DNA from: Stomorhina lunata
Lineage: Eukaryota > Arthropoda > Insecta > Diptera > Rhiniidae
Direction of reading: 5' to 3'
Length of the DNA stretch: 64,000 nucleotides
Assembly: GCA_933228675.1 (NCBI GenBank)
Contig: OW121743.1
Coordinates: 85,584,938-85,648,937, forward strand
Notes under the pieces: generated by a model
The model's database searches: none
Seen by the model: the letters and a program-made list of their open reading frames with translations, nothing else
What the model was told of the DNA's origin: nothing
Shown here: positions 1 through 12,929 of the stretch, one piece after another
Position numbering within the stretch: position 1 is the stretch's first letter
Layout: each line of letters begins with the position of its first letter
Program-made: the position numbers and the translations under genes

Positions 1-1380
1 AAATTTTTAACAGACAAATTTTCTGTAGAAGTTTTTTATATAAAAAATTTTCTCTAGAAATTTTTTATATTTAAAATGTTCTATAGAAATTTTTTATATA
101 CAAAATTTTCTATAGAAATTTTTTAATATAAAAATTTTTTTATAGAAATTCTTTTATATGAAACATTTTTTATAGAAACTTTTATATGAAAGATGAACTA
201 TTGAAAATTTTTATATGAAAAGTGTTCTATAGAAATTTTTGTATATAAAAAATTTTCTATAGAATTTTTTTTTTAAAAAATTTTGTATAGAAATTTTTTA
301 CATGAAAATTTTCTAAAGAAATTTTTGTATATAAAAAATTATCCATAGAAATTTTTTATATAAAAAATGATCAATAGAAATTTTGTTACATAAATAATTT
401 TCTATAGAAGTTTTTTACATTAAAAATTTTCAATAGAAATTTTTTTATATAAAAAATTTTCTATTGAAATTTCTTATATGAAAAATTTTTTTAGAAATTT
501 TTCACATACAAAATTTTCTATAGAAGATTTTTACATAAAAAAAATATTATAGAAATTCTTTTATACAAAAAATTTTGTATAGAATTTTTATATGGAAAAT
601 ATTCTATTTAAATTTTTTATTTAAAAAATTGTCTATAGAATTTATTCATCTGCAAATTTTCTATAGATTTTTTTTTTAATTTTCTATAGAAAGTTTTCTA
701 TAATAATTTTTTGTATGAAAAATTTTCTACACAAGTCTTTATCTGAAAAATTTTTCATAGTAATTTTTAGATAAAAAATTTTCTATAGTAATTTTTATAT
801 GAAAAATTTTCTATAGAAATTTCGAAAAATTTTATAAAAAAAAATTGTATATAAGAATTTTTATAGAAAAATTTTTCTATACAAAATTTTTTATAGAAAT
901 TTTTACATAAGAAAATTTTTATAGAAATTTTTATATGAGAAAATTTCTATAGAAATTTTTATATAAGAAAATTTCTATAGAAATGTTTATATAAGAAAAT
1001 TTCTATAGAAATGTTTATATAAGAAAATTTCTATAGAAATTTTTATATAAGAAAATTTCTATAGAAATTTTTATATAAGAAAATTTCTATAGAAATTTTT
1101 ATATAAAAAAATTTCTATAGAAATTTGTATATAAAAAATTTCTATAGAATTTTTCTATAAGAAAATTTCTATAGAAATTTTTCTATAAGAAAATTTCTAT
1201 AGAAATTTTTATATAAGAAAATTTCTATAGAAATTTTTATATAAGAAAATTTCTATAGAAATTTGTATATAAAATATTTTTAATAAAAATATTATATAAA
1301 AAATTTTCAATAGAAATTTTTTTCTGAAAAATATTTTTCAGAAATTTTTATATCAAAAACGTTCTATAAAATTTTGCATA
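1..1380. repeat. AT-rich minisatellite array, 28-29 bp period
   Basis: Tandem array open at the left window edge. Monomers carry the core TTTCTATAGAAATTTTTATA. The period is about 28-29 bp; copies are nearly identical from about 930 to 1260 and decay outwards on both sides. The core TTTCTATAGAAA is a perfect palindrome, so both strands look alike. It belongs to the same superfamily as the 31-bp arrays further right but has a shorter period. Confidence 0.95.
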
Positions 1381-3343
1381 TGAAAAATTTTGTATATGTA
1401 TTTGTTCCTTTGTAGTCTTGCCTTCCTTTTCAGAAAAAAAGGGTCGATTTTAGAGTTTTATTATCCGATTACCCTCATACTGTGTGTTGTTCAAAGGACA
1501 ACCAAATCCAAATTTCGAAAGATGCAACTCTATTTTCTTTGCAACAACCTGTCTACCTCGCAACTTTTTTTATAATTACCTATATCGGGCACCAACACTA
1601 TGAACAAAACTACGGGAAAATTAATTCCAAATTTTGCCAAATTTTCCTAAAACTTAACCACTGTCTCCCTCAAAACTCTATCGCAAGCAAGAAAATAAAA
1701 CTTTTTTCCTCTACTAGTCATTCCTACTTTTTTTTGTTAACTGCTGCTGTAAATTGTGATGTTTTTTTACGAGTATAATAGTTTTAACAAAATAACAAAA
1801 ACTAAAACAAAGAAGAAAAAACTTAACATTTTGCACGGCAAATCTACAAATAGAAGCGAATACAAGAACATCGCAAATGAATTCGAAATGAGAAAGAAAT
1901 AAAGGATACGACTACAGCAACAACAAAAACAACAGAACATATCATGGCGTGTAAGGAATGCATTTTTTGGTGCAGTGCAGCAAATGCAGAAATAAGAACT
2001 TATTTTTTTGTTTCCAATTGTAACAACTTTTTAAGTTGCATTGCAACATTAGTCGCAAGAGGGGCGGATGGAGAGAGGGTTTGATGAAATGAAATAAGTT
2101 ACCTTGTTATTGCATATCCGTTGTTTTCGGAACCGAAACAACAAAAAAAAACTTTTTATTCTTCCTCTTCTTAACGAAATTTTTCAGTTTCAACTTAAAA
2201 ATTTTTCAGATGGGGAGGTTTTTATAAGTAGATTTAACTAAAATTGTGTGTCGTTCGGTTTTTTTGTTTGTTTTTTTTGCATACATAATGCGAAATTCTT
2301 TTGTAAGGTTTATTCGTATCTTGTAGATAGAAATATGGTGAACAAAAACTTATACTACATCCATCCATTTATACGTTTTAACTTAAAAATGCAGAACAAA
2401 AAAACAAGGACAAAACTGTTCAGGAAAAATAATGGCAAATAAACCAAAAACTATTCTTTCACATACAGGATGTGCTCACAGACACATATATTCAATCATA
2501 TATTAAATATATTCGTACACATATATGTATATGTAAGTAGATACATATATGTGTAATTGTATCCATGAGATACATATACTCATATGCCTGAATATTTTCA
2601 TTATATACTTAAAACATTAAGGCTTTTAGTCCTTTTTGATAGTTTAGTTTACCCTCAATTGGTTGCCTCAGCAACGTTGATTTAATAGATTTTTCCGTTT
2701 GGTTGTAACAAACCCATAAAAACTTTTTTTCCTCTGCTTACAATTCGGTTCCATATTTGATGGCATCAGTAAAGAGCCACAAACCTGCTGCAAGAACAAA
2801 GGGATGGAGGGGGGATTCGTACTAAACTAAATATTGTATGTACATCTAAAATTTATTATACTCATTTCATTCGCCAGCAAAATCTATGTAAAAAATATTT
2901 CCTCCTTCCTCTACATTACAGAAAGCAGTTCTATGTTATATGATGGCTTACGATTTCAGTAGATGGTAAATGCGTTTACTTTGATTTGTTGTTGTGTAAA
3001 TTTAACCCCTGGATTTCCGTTGCTTTAGTTTTGCACCCGCTATACGCTGGCGAAATTTTTGCTGTTGTTTCTACTGATTTTCACCATATTGGTTTTTTTT
3101 TGCGATTCAGAGGATTCTTCTTTGATTTTAGTTTAGCTTCCCTTCTGATGTCTGGTTTTGAAAAGCCACACCCTGATTCTGAGAGTCGTTCTGTTTTATT
3201 AAGATTTTGTAGTTATCTACAAATCTTTTAATGTCAAGGTATACGAATGAAAAGTGAGGGGGTGGTTTTCCAATTTAGCTGAGGATAAAAAATACACTGG
3301 GAGAAAAATATACTTAAGTAATAAATTTATACAGTTAGTGCCT
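1381..3343. other. AT-rich spacer without recognisable gene
   Basis: Non-coding looking sequence with long A and T runs and scattered ATATGTAT-type simple sequence (about 2480-2590). Open frames here are short and of low complexity, and I recognise no domain. It could be intronic or intergenic. Confidence 0.5.
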
Positions 3344-3785
3344 AATTACTTATAATGACTTGTATTTACAACCTGATAAGGTCAAAGGACGAGCATGTTT
3401 TAGAAATCCATTCGCTTCGATCTTGTTCGCATATTGTCCAATTTCGTAGGACAAGGTATTGAAATATAAGTTTCGAAATCCTCTTCTTTACATTAGGCCG
3501 TTTTTATTCTAATTTTAGCTTTTTCATAGTAATTCGTTTTTCCGGGAGTTTGTTATTACCCCGACGTCCTAACTCATATTTTTTATCGTTCATATGGGAG
3601 AACTTGTGGTACATGTTAGTTCACTACATTAACTGGTGTTAACGTAGTTATTCGGGTGATACCACGAGGAGGTCAGTGTGCACAGTTGAGATGAAGGATA
3701 ACCAAGATAAGTCTGTGCTTAGCAAGTAAAGACCAGTCAGAACCGTTAGAAATATTAGTCTGATACCTACACATTAAGAATATCG
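3344..3785 (-). mobile_element. Internally deleted copy of the RTE-type LINE
   Basis: Positions 3350-3485 match the 3' end of the RTE element at 54825-57766 (the segment around the stop codon, containing GGTCAAAGG and the codons before it). At about 3485-3495 the homology jumps to that element's 5' coding end (equivalent to about 57650-57760). It then continues into a 5' untranslated stretch (about 3610-3785) shared with 17425-17560 but absent from the large copy. This is an element that lost almost its whole ORF. Orientation is minus strand. The product is not functional. Confidence 0.8.
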
Positions 3786-4081
3786 ATGCAGTCGATGGAA
3801 TATATAAGTTTATTTACTATCTGGCTGTCCATGTAAGCTTTCAAATATAATTTAATGAAATTTAGCTTAAATGTGTTTCTTGATACAAGGGTAATGCTTA
3901 TAGTTTTTTAACAGTGGCCAAATCGCCGCATTCGATATCAATCGAAATGTAAAATATTTAAGAAACATTTGTGTAGCATACTTTAAGGATATTGTAAATA
4001 ATAAACGAATAATAAAATTATCAAAGTTTTATATTAGGAAATTTGTAATAAATTTGATTTAGAAATTTGTCATATCATTGC

Positions 4082-4864
4082 ACAGTGGGATGGTTTAAAA
4101 ATAGAATGGAAATAATTCTGTAACTTCTAAACCGTTGGGCGGATTTTAACAATATATTATTTCGATATAGCAGAAGTGTTGGGGAGCTTAAGTTTTGAAC
4201 CTGGAAAGGTTCAAAACTGGGGTACTGGGGTGGCACAATCGGCCCCCAAAGTAGGTCAACTCCGACTCATAAATCATATTATATAACAAATATATAGGTC
4301 AAGGATCTATAAAAAACATTCCTACATACCTATGCTATCTCTTACGGTTTAAAAGATATTCGACTTCAAAAAATTAAATTTCAATTTTTGTCCCATACTG
4401 TACCGATTTTTACTAATACCTGGGGGCAAATTACGGCAAATTACGATATCGATCGAAATCTTAGATATTTTCAAAACATTTGTAAAGCATACATTAAGGA
4501 TAATCAAAATTATTTAAAAGATACACTGTTTACTATATTTTTTTTAAGTTATTTGCCAAAAGATGAACAATAGTAAAAGAGTTTTAATTGAACAATATAT
4601 ATTTTTTAAAACGAATCAAAATGGATACCAAATTTCAATAATCTTTTTGCATCGAAGTAATTTTGAACATCCCTAAAGTATACTTCACAATATTCGCTTA
4701 AAAGTCTGAGTTTTCGATCGATATCGAATGCGGTTATTTGTGTATTAAAAACTTTACTAAGCTCCGCAATACTTCTGATACCTAAATGAAATTTTGTTAA
4801 AATCCGTCTTACGGTTTAGAAGTCACAGAATTATTTCCATTCTATTTTTAAGCCATCCCACTGT
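4082..4864. mobile_element. 783-bp terminal-inverted-repeat element (MITE-like)
   Basis: The left end (4082-4150) and the reverse complement of the right end (about 4795-4864) match over roughly 55-70 bp with few differences. The termini are ACAGTGGGATGG and CCATCCCACTGT. No transposase is encoded, so it is non-autonomous. The flanking bases do not give a clear target duplication (CA on one side, TA on the other). The superfamily is undetermined; the CAGTG terminus would fit several, including hAT. Confidence 0.75.
4191..4218. repeat. Perfect 12-bp hairpin
   Basis: AGTTTTGAACCT and AGGTTCAAAACT are exact reverse complements separated by GGAA. The hairpin lies inside the left part of the 783-bp inverted-repeat element. 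Its function is unknown; it may be a structural part of the element. Confidence 0.7.
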
Positions 4865-4867
4865 ACA

Positions 4868-5378
4868 TTATACCCTTCACCATATGAACTTTGGCATAGA
4901 TAATTTTTTTTATAGTGGGACCATGGCTATTGAAATTCGTCAAAAACGGTCTATTATTTATGGTACCTCCCATGGGTCCCACTAAAATCACTGTACCAAA
5001 TTTCGTTGAAATCGGTCCACATATGACCAAGGCTCCCATACAAACTCTTCTGTCAAAAAGCACCAAATGAGGAAAAAAATCACTAAAACTCTGGTAAATC
5101 TGAAGATAATAAGAATTTTAAGCTTATTTTTTGCATACATAATTTCTGTAAAAACTGTAATCAATTTGCCAAATTTCGAGATAATCAGTCCACATTTGAC
5201 CCTAGCTCTCATATAAGTCCAAATGACGGAAACAGCTTAAATATATAACTTTTGAGAAAATGTTTGTATGATGGGAAAATTTAGCAAATATTTGTTTTTA
5301 TACAAGAACATAACACCTTTAACTTTAGTGGTGAAGGGTATCGTATGGTCCGGCTTGACCGACTTTCTTACTTGTTTT
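4868..5378. mobile_element. Dispersed non-coding repeat, copy A (ATACCCTTCACCA family)
   Basis: It starts with ATACCCTTCACCA and ends with GTGGTGAAGGGTAT, then a degenerate hairpin and CTTTCTTACTTGTTTTT. Long stretches match 52080-52630, for example TAGTGGGACCATG and CTATTGAAATTCGTCAAAA. About 200 bp present after the start of copy B are missing here. It lies directly beside the 783-bp element. No coding capacity is visible and the class is undetermined. Confidence 0.7.
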
Positions 5379-7860
5379 TCTTTTATGAATTAGAGGATAA
5401 ATATATAAAGTTCAGTACAATATAACTCATTTGTCAAAAATTCTCTGATAGTAAAGTCTAAGTTTTCGATCGATATCGAATGCGGCGGAATTTGACCCTA
5501 GATCGATTATACTGCTATACAGAAATTGAAATTTTGGGATAATTCTCAGATCCATTTTGTCTGCTGAATTCGAAAACGATTTAAGTATTTTTTAGTAGAC
5601 TCCAGTTTTCGAGATATATTTTTTTTTTCTTTTTGAAAAACAGTTTTTTTAATAAGCAAAAAAATCCAAATTCAACGACAGTGTTATCTTTAAGTTGTTC
5701 TAACAATATTTTTTAATTCCCACGGCAGTTACAGAGATATTCTACAATTAAAACCAAAGAATTAATTCCATAAATTTTTTTTTTTTTTTATATAAAAACC
5801 ATAAATTTTTTTTTTTATATAAAAACGAATAAATAACAACAAATCTCCCATTTTACTATTGTTGTGTAGATGGATATTAGTCTAAAAGTTGAGTTCTGAA
5901 AATTTGAGCCCAATCGGACAACGTTCTATGGGAGCGATCCGATGCACTCCCAAAGTTTAAGAGCACATTTATATGGGCAGAATGTGTTCTTTTTTTATTT
6001 TAAAGAAATTTCAACCAAAAATAAAAAATTTTACAAAAAAAAAAAGGAATAATAAAGAAAACTAACACAGCTTTATTTTAACTAGTCAAAGACAAAAATC
6101 AATAAAATATTTTAGCTTAATTCGAATACAAGTAAATTTTACTTGTAAACAATTTTAATAAAAAATATTGAATATTATTGCTTAATTTATGAAAAATCTA
6201 TGCTGAGAGTTTTTTTTAAATATTGGATAAGATTAACCCTTTCTTCGCCGGGGTCAAAGGTCACAATTTAAATTTCCTTAAAATGTTTATAGTGATATTA
6301 CTAAATATTAAGCAACAATTGGCGAATTCTAACGAAAATGCAGATGAGATTCCTTCTACAACGACTCGTACAGTGCGATCCCTGGAAAATATTTAGAGAT
6401 AGAGACAAGTGATTAGTGGCAAGAAAAAAACATTTCTCATTTATTTTCTAATAATTTTTCCTTCATTCATTTCAAAAACCTCTTTCATTAAACTCTAAAA
6501 CAAAATATCCCTTTTCCTGTTCCACTTCCGTTTTTGTAATAAACCTAAAAGTGTGGCATGTTTAAGAAATTTTCCCTATAATACTAACTAAAACGATAGT
6601 AAAAGGATACGAATTAAATAAATAAGATAATTTATTTTTTTGTAAAAAGGTCCTTTATATTTATTCTCCTCTAAAAAAGGCAAAAAAAACACTCTTTAAA
6701 CAACAATTATGAACTCATTTCTCCAGCCACATGCTGTGTATGCTGCAATCGCGTGACAACTTTTAGCCGCTTTCAATTTTCATATCATTTAAATTCAGAC
6801 TGACAGCAGAAGAAATATTGCGCGTGTTTTCGAAAAAATATAAAAATTAACATAAAATACGCATTAAATTTGTGGAAAATGGAAATAAAGAAAAGAAAAA
6901 TTAAAATTGGAATTGGTAAAAAGCATCAGCTTAGAAATAATTTACCATGAATAACTAAACAAAAGATCATATGGAGATATTTGAAGTAGAAGGAAATTGT
7001 TGAAATTTAAATTCTTTAAAACGAAATTAAAAAAAAAAATTTATATAGAAATAAATTTTGTAAATATTACAAATTTTACATTTTGAATTAATTTTGAAAT
7101 TTAACATTGAATTTTTATTCAAAACCAATGAATATCAAAAACATTGAATATTTTCTCTAAATTCTATGTTTTTTTACAAAAAATAATTTTTTTTAAAGAA
7201 TACTTTCTTTTTCGAAAATATCAAAATTTTAAATCAATTTGGAAATTTAACATAGAAAATTTTTCAACAAAAGTTTTTTTCTTTTAAAACATTTTAAGTT
7301 TTCCACTAAAATCATTAAAGTTCTACGTTTTAAATTCTTTAAATCGAAATTTTTTCAAATTCTATGTTTTTCAAACATGCAAAATTTTGTAAAAATATCG
7401 AAAATATCATTTTTATGAAAACACCAATAACTTTCTAAAGAAAAATAATCAAGTTTTCGAAAACATTAAAAGGTTTTTATACAAAGTTCCTTAAAAAAGT
7501 TATACGTTTTTAAAACACTTAAAGAATTTGTTAAAGAAAAATTTCTAAATTATAAAAGAAATATTTTATACAAAATTTTGTTTTTTCAAAATTTTATGTT
7601 TTTTAAAAAATATATTAATTTTTAAGAAAATTTTCGTTATTTTAGAAACTCATAAATTTTTCAATAGAAACTTATTTCTTTTAAAACATCGACAAAAATA
7701 TTGACAATTTTCTAACAAAATATTTGTGTTTCTTAAAAACATTGAATATTTGAAAACATCGAACAAATTTTAAAGAAAAATTCATGGTTTTCGAAAAACT
7801 AAAAAGTTTTTTCTCATATCTCCATGTTTTTAGAAAACATCTTAAATATCGAAAACATTA
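5379..7860. other. AT-rich spacer with decayed repeat fragments
   Basis: 5455-5488 carries TTTCGATCGATATCGAATGC, the inverted partner of 3922-3947 (see findings). 5760-5830 and 5985-6050 are rich in T and A runs. From about 7000 onward the sequence grades into irregular AAAACATCGAAAATTT-like repeats leading into the next array. No gene is recognisable. Confidence 0.5.
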
Positions 7861-10385
7861 TAAACTCTTCATAGAAATTTGAAAACATCGACAATTTTCT
7901 ATAGAATTTAAAATTTTTTCAAAATGCTTTTAAAAATATAGACAATTTTTATAAAAAAAATTCTATGTTCATTTTTATATAAAAAAAACTCCAAGTATAA
8001 ATTTTACACTTACAAAAAATCCAACATTTCCTATAAAAACTTTTTGTTTTTAAAAACATCCATACAAAATTTGATATTTTGCAACAACATCGAAAATTCT
8101 ATGTTTTTATAGGTGATTTAATTATCGTCGATAGAAAATTCTGTTTTCAAAGGAAATTATTTCATAGGAAAATATTCAATGGTTTATATTTTTCTAGATT
8201 TTATAAAATGTTTTTGATTTATAAATCTAATCTATGTTTAGTATACAAAATTCTATGTTTATTTATTTTGAAAAATTCTATGTTTATTTTAAAAAAGAAA
8301 AAAGAAAATTCTTTATGATTCTAAACAAGATAATGTTATCTATAGAAAATTCAACATTTTTTATGTAAAAAATTCTCGTCTATGTCTTCTTTAGAAAATT
8401 CTATGTTTTAATAGAAAATTTTTCTTTTGAAAAAATTCGATATATTCTGTTGTATCTCAAATTCTTTCTTTTTACATTTTATATATATATTTAGTATAAA
8501 AATTTCCTTATTTTAGATACAAAATTTTATGTTTTTTACAAAAAATTCTATCTTTTTATAGAAAATTCTATATTTTTATAGAAAATTCTACGTGTTTCAT
8601 AGAACATTTCATGTTTTCAATAACAATTTCTATGTTTTCTGTAGAAGTAGTATTTTCTATAGAATTTTGTGCTGCTTATAAAAAGTCTATGTTTTATATA
8701 GAAAGAAATTCTATGTTTTCTATAGAAAATTTCTTGAAATCATTGAATTTTGTATAAAAAACTTATGGTTTTAAAAAATCTTCCACACAAAAATGTATAT
8801 TTTTCAAGAATTCAAAAATTCTATGTTTTCTATAGAAAATTTTATGTTTTCTATAGAAAATTCTATGTTTTCTATAGAAAATTCTATGTTTTCTATAGAA
8901 AATTCTATGTTTTCTATAGAAAATTCTATGTTTTCTATAGAAAATTCTATGTAGAAAATTCTATGTTTTCTATAGAATATTCTATGTTTTCTATAGAAAA
9001 TTCTATGTTTTCTATAGAAAATTCTATGTTTTCTATAGAATATTCTATGTTTTCTATAGAAAATTCTATGTTTTCTACAGAAAATTCTATGTTTCCTATA
9101 GAAAATTCTATGTTTTCTATAGAAAATTCTATGTTTTCTATAGAAAATTCTATGTTTTCTATAGAAAATTTTATGTTTTCTATAGAAAATTCTTTGTTTT
9201 CTATAGAAAATTCTATGTTTTCTATAGAAAATTCTATGTTTTCAATGAAAATGTAGAAAGTGTTATATATTCTGTATAGAATGTTATTCTATAGAAATTC
9301 TATGTTTATTGTAAAAAAAATGTGGAATGCAAAATTTAGTAAAAAAAATTAGGTTTCCTATAAAAAATTATTTGTTTTTAAAATATAAAATTTTCTCTAT
9401 AGAAAAAAATTGAAAATATTAAGCAACATTAGCCATGTTATCCCATAATCAGAAATTCTATGTTTTCTATAGAACAAAAAATGTTATGTTTTCTGTAGAA
9501 CAAAAAATTATATGTTTTCTATAGAACAAAAAATGTAATGTTTTCTATAGAAAGTTCTATGTATTCTATATAACATATTATGCTGCTATACAAATTTTAT
9601 GTTTTATATAGAAATTCTATGTTTTTTACAGATAATTCTTTGTTGATTGTAAAAAAAATGTAAAATGTAAAATTTAGTAGAAAATTTTAGTTTTTTTTTT
9701 TTTTAATTCATTATTATTATAAAATATAACATTTTGTTTATAAAAACATCGAAAATACTAAGCAATGTTGGCCATGTTATTCCATATTCAGAAATTCTAT
9801 GTTTTCTATAGAACATTCTATGTTTTTTATAAAAAAACTTTTCGGTAAGCAATTCTATGTATTCTATATAAAATATTATACCGCTTATAAAAATTCTATG
9901 TTTTATATAAAAATTATATATTTTCTGTAAAAAAAAGTGTTTTCATACAAAAATCTCTAATGTTTTTAGTAAAATATTTTAAATTTTCTATAGAAAATTG
10001 TTTGATTTTTAAAAATCCATTGTTTTTATAAAATATTTCATTATGTTATCCCATAATTAGGTATTCTATGTTTTCTAAGAACTTTCTATGTTTTTAATAA
10101 AAAAAATATATTTTCTGTAGAAAGTTCTATGTATGTTCTATATAAAATATTATGCCGTTTATAAAAATTCTATGTTTAATATAGAAATTCTATGTTTTCT
10201 GTAGATTATTCTATGTTTTCTGTAAAAAAAAAAGTATTTTCATACAAAATGCTTTAATGTGTTTAGTAGAATATTTTAGATTTTCTATAGAAAATTCTTT
10301 GATTTCTAAAAAAATATTATATTTTTTTCTAAAGAAAACATCGAAAATATTATGAAATTTTAGCCATTTTATCTTAAAATCAGTT
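7860..10385. repeat. 21-bp minisatellite array with ~300-bp higher-order units
   Basis: Core monomers containing TTCTATGTTTTCTATAGAAA repeat every 21 bp, most regularly at 8813-9250. 7860-8800 is a decayed fringe. From about 9390 to 10385 the 21-bp units are embedded in larger units that each contain a segment like TTAGCCATGTTATCCCATAA, near 9430, 9770, 10045 and 10358, spaced roughly 275-340 bp. The 21-bp length is divisible by three, so two forward frames stay open. The apparent 168-residue protein at 8750-9256 (seven-residue repeat ENSMFSI) is therefore an artefact. Confidence 0.93.
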
Positions 10386-11695
10386 TTTTATTTAAATTGT
10401 TTCTATAAAAATGGCTAATGTCAATTTTTTGCACTTTTTCCAGACACACCCTTTTGCTTCTCATCCCATTTGCTAAAGGAAACTATAGATTTTTTCTCAT
10501 ATATTTAAGACGCATATTTCAGCATTAATGTACAATGACAAAGAGCAAACAAAACCATCCACCTTCCTCCCTCCCACCTTTATCTTGTAATCAGGTTGCA
10601 TTCAACCCCATTCTAAAACCAAACGAATCCATTTTATTTCATAGAATGAATGTAATTTCGATGAAGAACGATAACAAAACAAAAAAAGTGTAGCATATTG
10701 AAAGGGTGAACAATGAGAAAATCTGTACAATTATTCCGATGCGTCATCATCATTATTTGCGCTTTAGCATTATATTGTTGTTGTGATTATTGTTGTAAAA
10801 CTACCCCCAATTTTACAGGTCTATTCGAAACTAAAAGTTTTATTCTGCTCTCGTATTGTCAGATTTTTTTTTTATTTTATTTAGTTCATGTTACCCTTCA
10901 AGCAAACTCATTCATTCGTCTCACCTGTCATCTGATGGAAAGAATAAAAACATACATACATTCATACTTATGTACATAAAACTGTAAATATGTATATCTT
11001 TCATATATACAACGAAAGAAACCTTCAATTCATTTTGGGGTGTTTTGCTGCCTCCCATCAAACCTGCCACAATAACAACCTTAAACCAGCAGCAGAGTAG
11101 AAAATTTACAACAAATCCTACCACATCCATCTATTTATATACTTTAGTTTTTTTCTTTTTTTTTTTTGGTTTAATACATTGTTGTTGTATATAAACCAAA
11201 TTACAGCCACAACAACAATAATAATGAGCTACAACAACAAAAACTACCAAAACGACAGGTGAATAGTTTCCCTTTGTGCGCACATTTCTAATTGGATTTA
11301 TTCAGTTGTTCAATTCTGTATTCTGCTGCTCTCAGCTCTGGCTTCTTTCTGTTATTCTAAGAAAAAATCTATGAAAATGAATTTGTAGATACGATTCTTC
11401 TTGTTTTTTTTTTTGTTACTGCTGGCGTCGTGGTTGTTTTTGTTGCTGCTGCTATTAAGTTTCTAGTATAATTTTAATGGTCTTCTGAGCTTTATAGTCT
11501 TCTTCCTCCCTAGCACAGAACTGAAACAGAATTAATACTCTCGTCTAGAATTTCGATTTTTTTTTTGAGGTACCCTACATAATAACTGATATGTTTTATG
11601 GTATATTGGGTTTGCTTCAAACATTCATATTATTTGTGATGTGGATAGTAATGAAAAGTCATCGCACTACTGGGTAATACTTAATATAGTTAGTA
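10386..11695. other. Spacer, no recognisable gene
   Basis: Less A/T-monotonous than the arrays, with CAACAACAA-type triplets (about 11180-11240) and TGTTGTTG or GCTGCTGCT runs (about 11400-11455). Such triplet runs are common in fly introns and regulatory DNA. I see no exon or domain. Confidence 0.45.
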
Positions 11696-12400
11696 TCTGG
11701 GCGACCGAGCCTTGCTCGGAGCTTTATATAAGCGAATACGAATACGAGGCGAATTTTAAAGTTTTTATATATTTTATTTATTTTACAAAGTACTAACCAA
11801 TGAAAATAAATTTAGATAAAATACAGTACACAAACATCCAATTAATTTTAAATAATTTTATTTATTTTGTCCAATCAACACATGATCAAATGCATAGTTT
11901 AATCTGAATAATTTTAAAAATTGATCATACCGACTTAGAAACCTCCATCGACTCATAGCCCGATAAAATGCACAGTTTACGATTTAATTCATTTTGAGTA
12001 TTTTTCATCTATCGAAAATTGTTGATACCAACTAAGAAACCTTCGTCGACTCATGTGCAACAACTTTGCTAAAGATCATTGCACAATCAAATGTACAGCT
12101 TACGATTTAATTCACTTTGAGTAATTATCAGCGGCGCCACCTATCGAAAATTGTTCATACCAACTAAGAAACCTTTGTCGTCTTATGCGTAACAACTTTG
12201 CTAAAGATCATAACATGATCACATGCACAGTTTACGATTAAATTAGTTTTGAGTAATTTCCAGTGGCGCCACCTGTCGGATAGTGATACCAGCTTAAAAA
12301 CCTTCGTCGTCTCATGCGCAACAACTTTAGCTAAAGATCATGCATGAGCATAACATGGTTAAATGCATTGTTTACTATTCTATAAAGGACATACAGACAG
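11695..12400. repeat. Transposon-derived segment with ~130-bp tandem units
   Basis: At 11700-11730 there is a GC-rich hairpin, CCGAGC-CTT-GCTCGG. From about 11880 to 12370 there are three to four diverged units of about 130 bp. Each carries ACTAAGAAACCTTCGTCG or a close variant followed by CAACAACTTTGCTAAAGATC. The shared blocks recur near 12044, 12178 and 12308. This looks like the terminal or untranslated part of a transposable element whose coding part is absent. The family is not identified. Confidence 0.7.
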
Positions 12401-12929
12401 AAAAACAATAATTTGTTAAAAAGTTATAACTTTACCAATTTGTCCCCTTTTATCCCCTAATTTCTAAAAAGTTACATATGCATATTTGGCACTTGGTACC
12501 AATTGAATTCAGTACTTTTTATAAAAACTCAGTTAACATATTGTTTCTATTCATATTACTTCATGAGGTGTTGAGTTATCATTTTATCCCTTTTTTACCC
12601 ATTTTGTCAAAAAAGTACCAAACACGTATTCAATATTTTTCTCACATTTATTGATTGCATTACAAAATTCGTATCTTTATTTTTGGTTCAAAAGAGCCGT
12701 TTTCGAGATAGCCATTCTATATATATATATAGATATATATATACATACAATTATTTTAAGAATATAAGATAAGATATAAATGTGGATTAAATGGTTTAAA
12801 CTAAGACTTCACAATAAACATTTCGGAACCGGACCAAAACTATGTAAATCAGATATTACTGGTCCGCGAAGTACGATTATTTACAACAACGACTCGAGCT
12901 GCAGCTACATTAAATAATCAAAATTGACC
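12401..12929. repeat. Dispersed repeat fragment and TA-rich microsatellite
   Basis: 12560-12710 contains AAAAAAGTACCAAACACGTA-type sequence related to 44870-45060 and 45480-45560, so it is a dispersed repeat. 12716-12750 is an impure TA dinucleotide run. No coding function is visible. Confidence 0.5.

Noticed and set aside
3296..3320. CACTGGGAGAAAAAT as a possible transposon end
   Set aside because: No matching inverted partner was found nearby and the RTE relic begins a few tens of bases later.
8750..9256. 168-codon frame with a seven-residue repeat
   Set aside because: It is the 21-bp minisatellite read in frame; 21 is divisible by three, so two frames lack stops. No start context or non-repeat domain.
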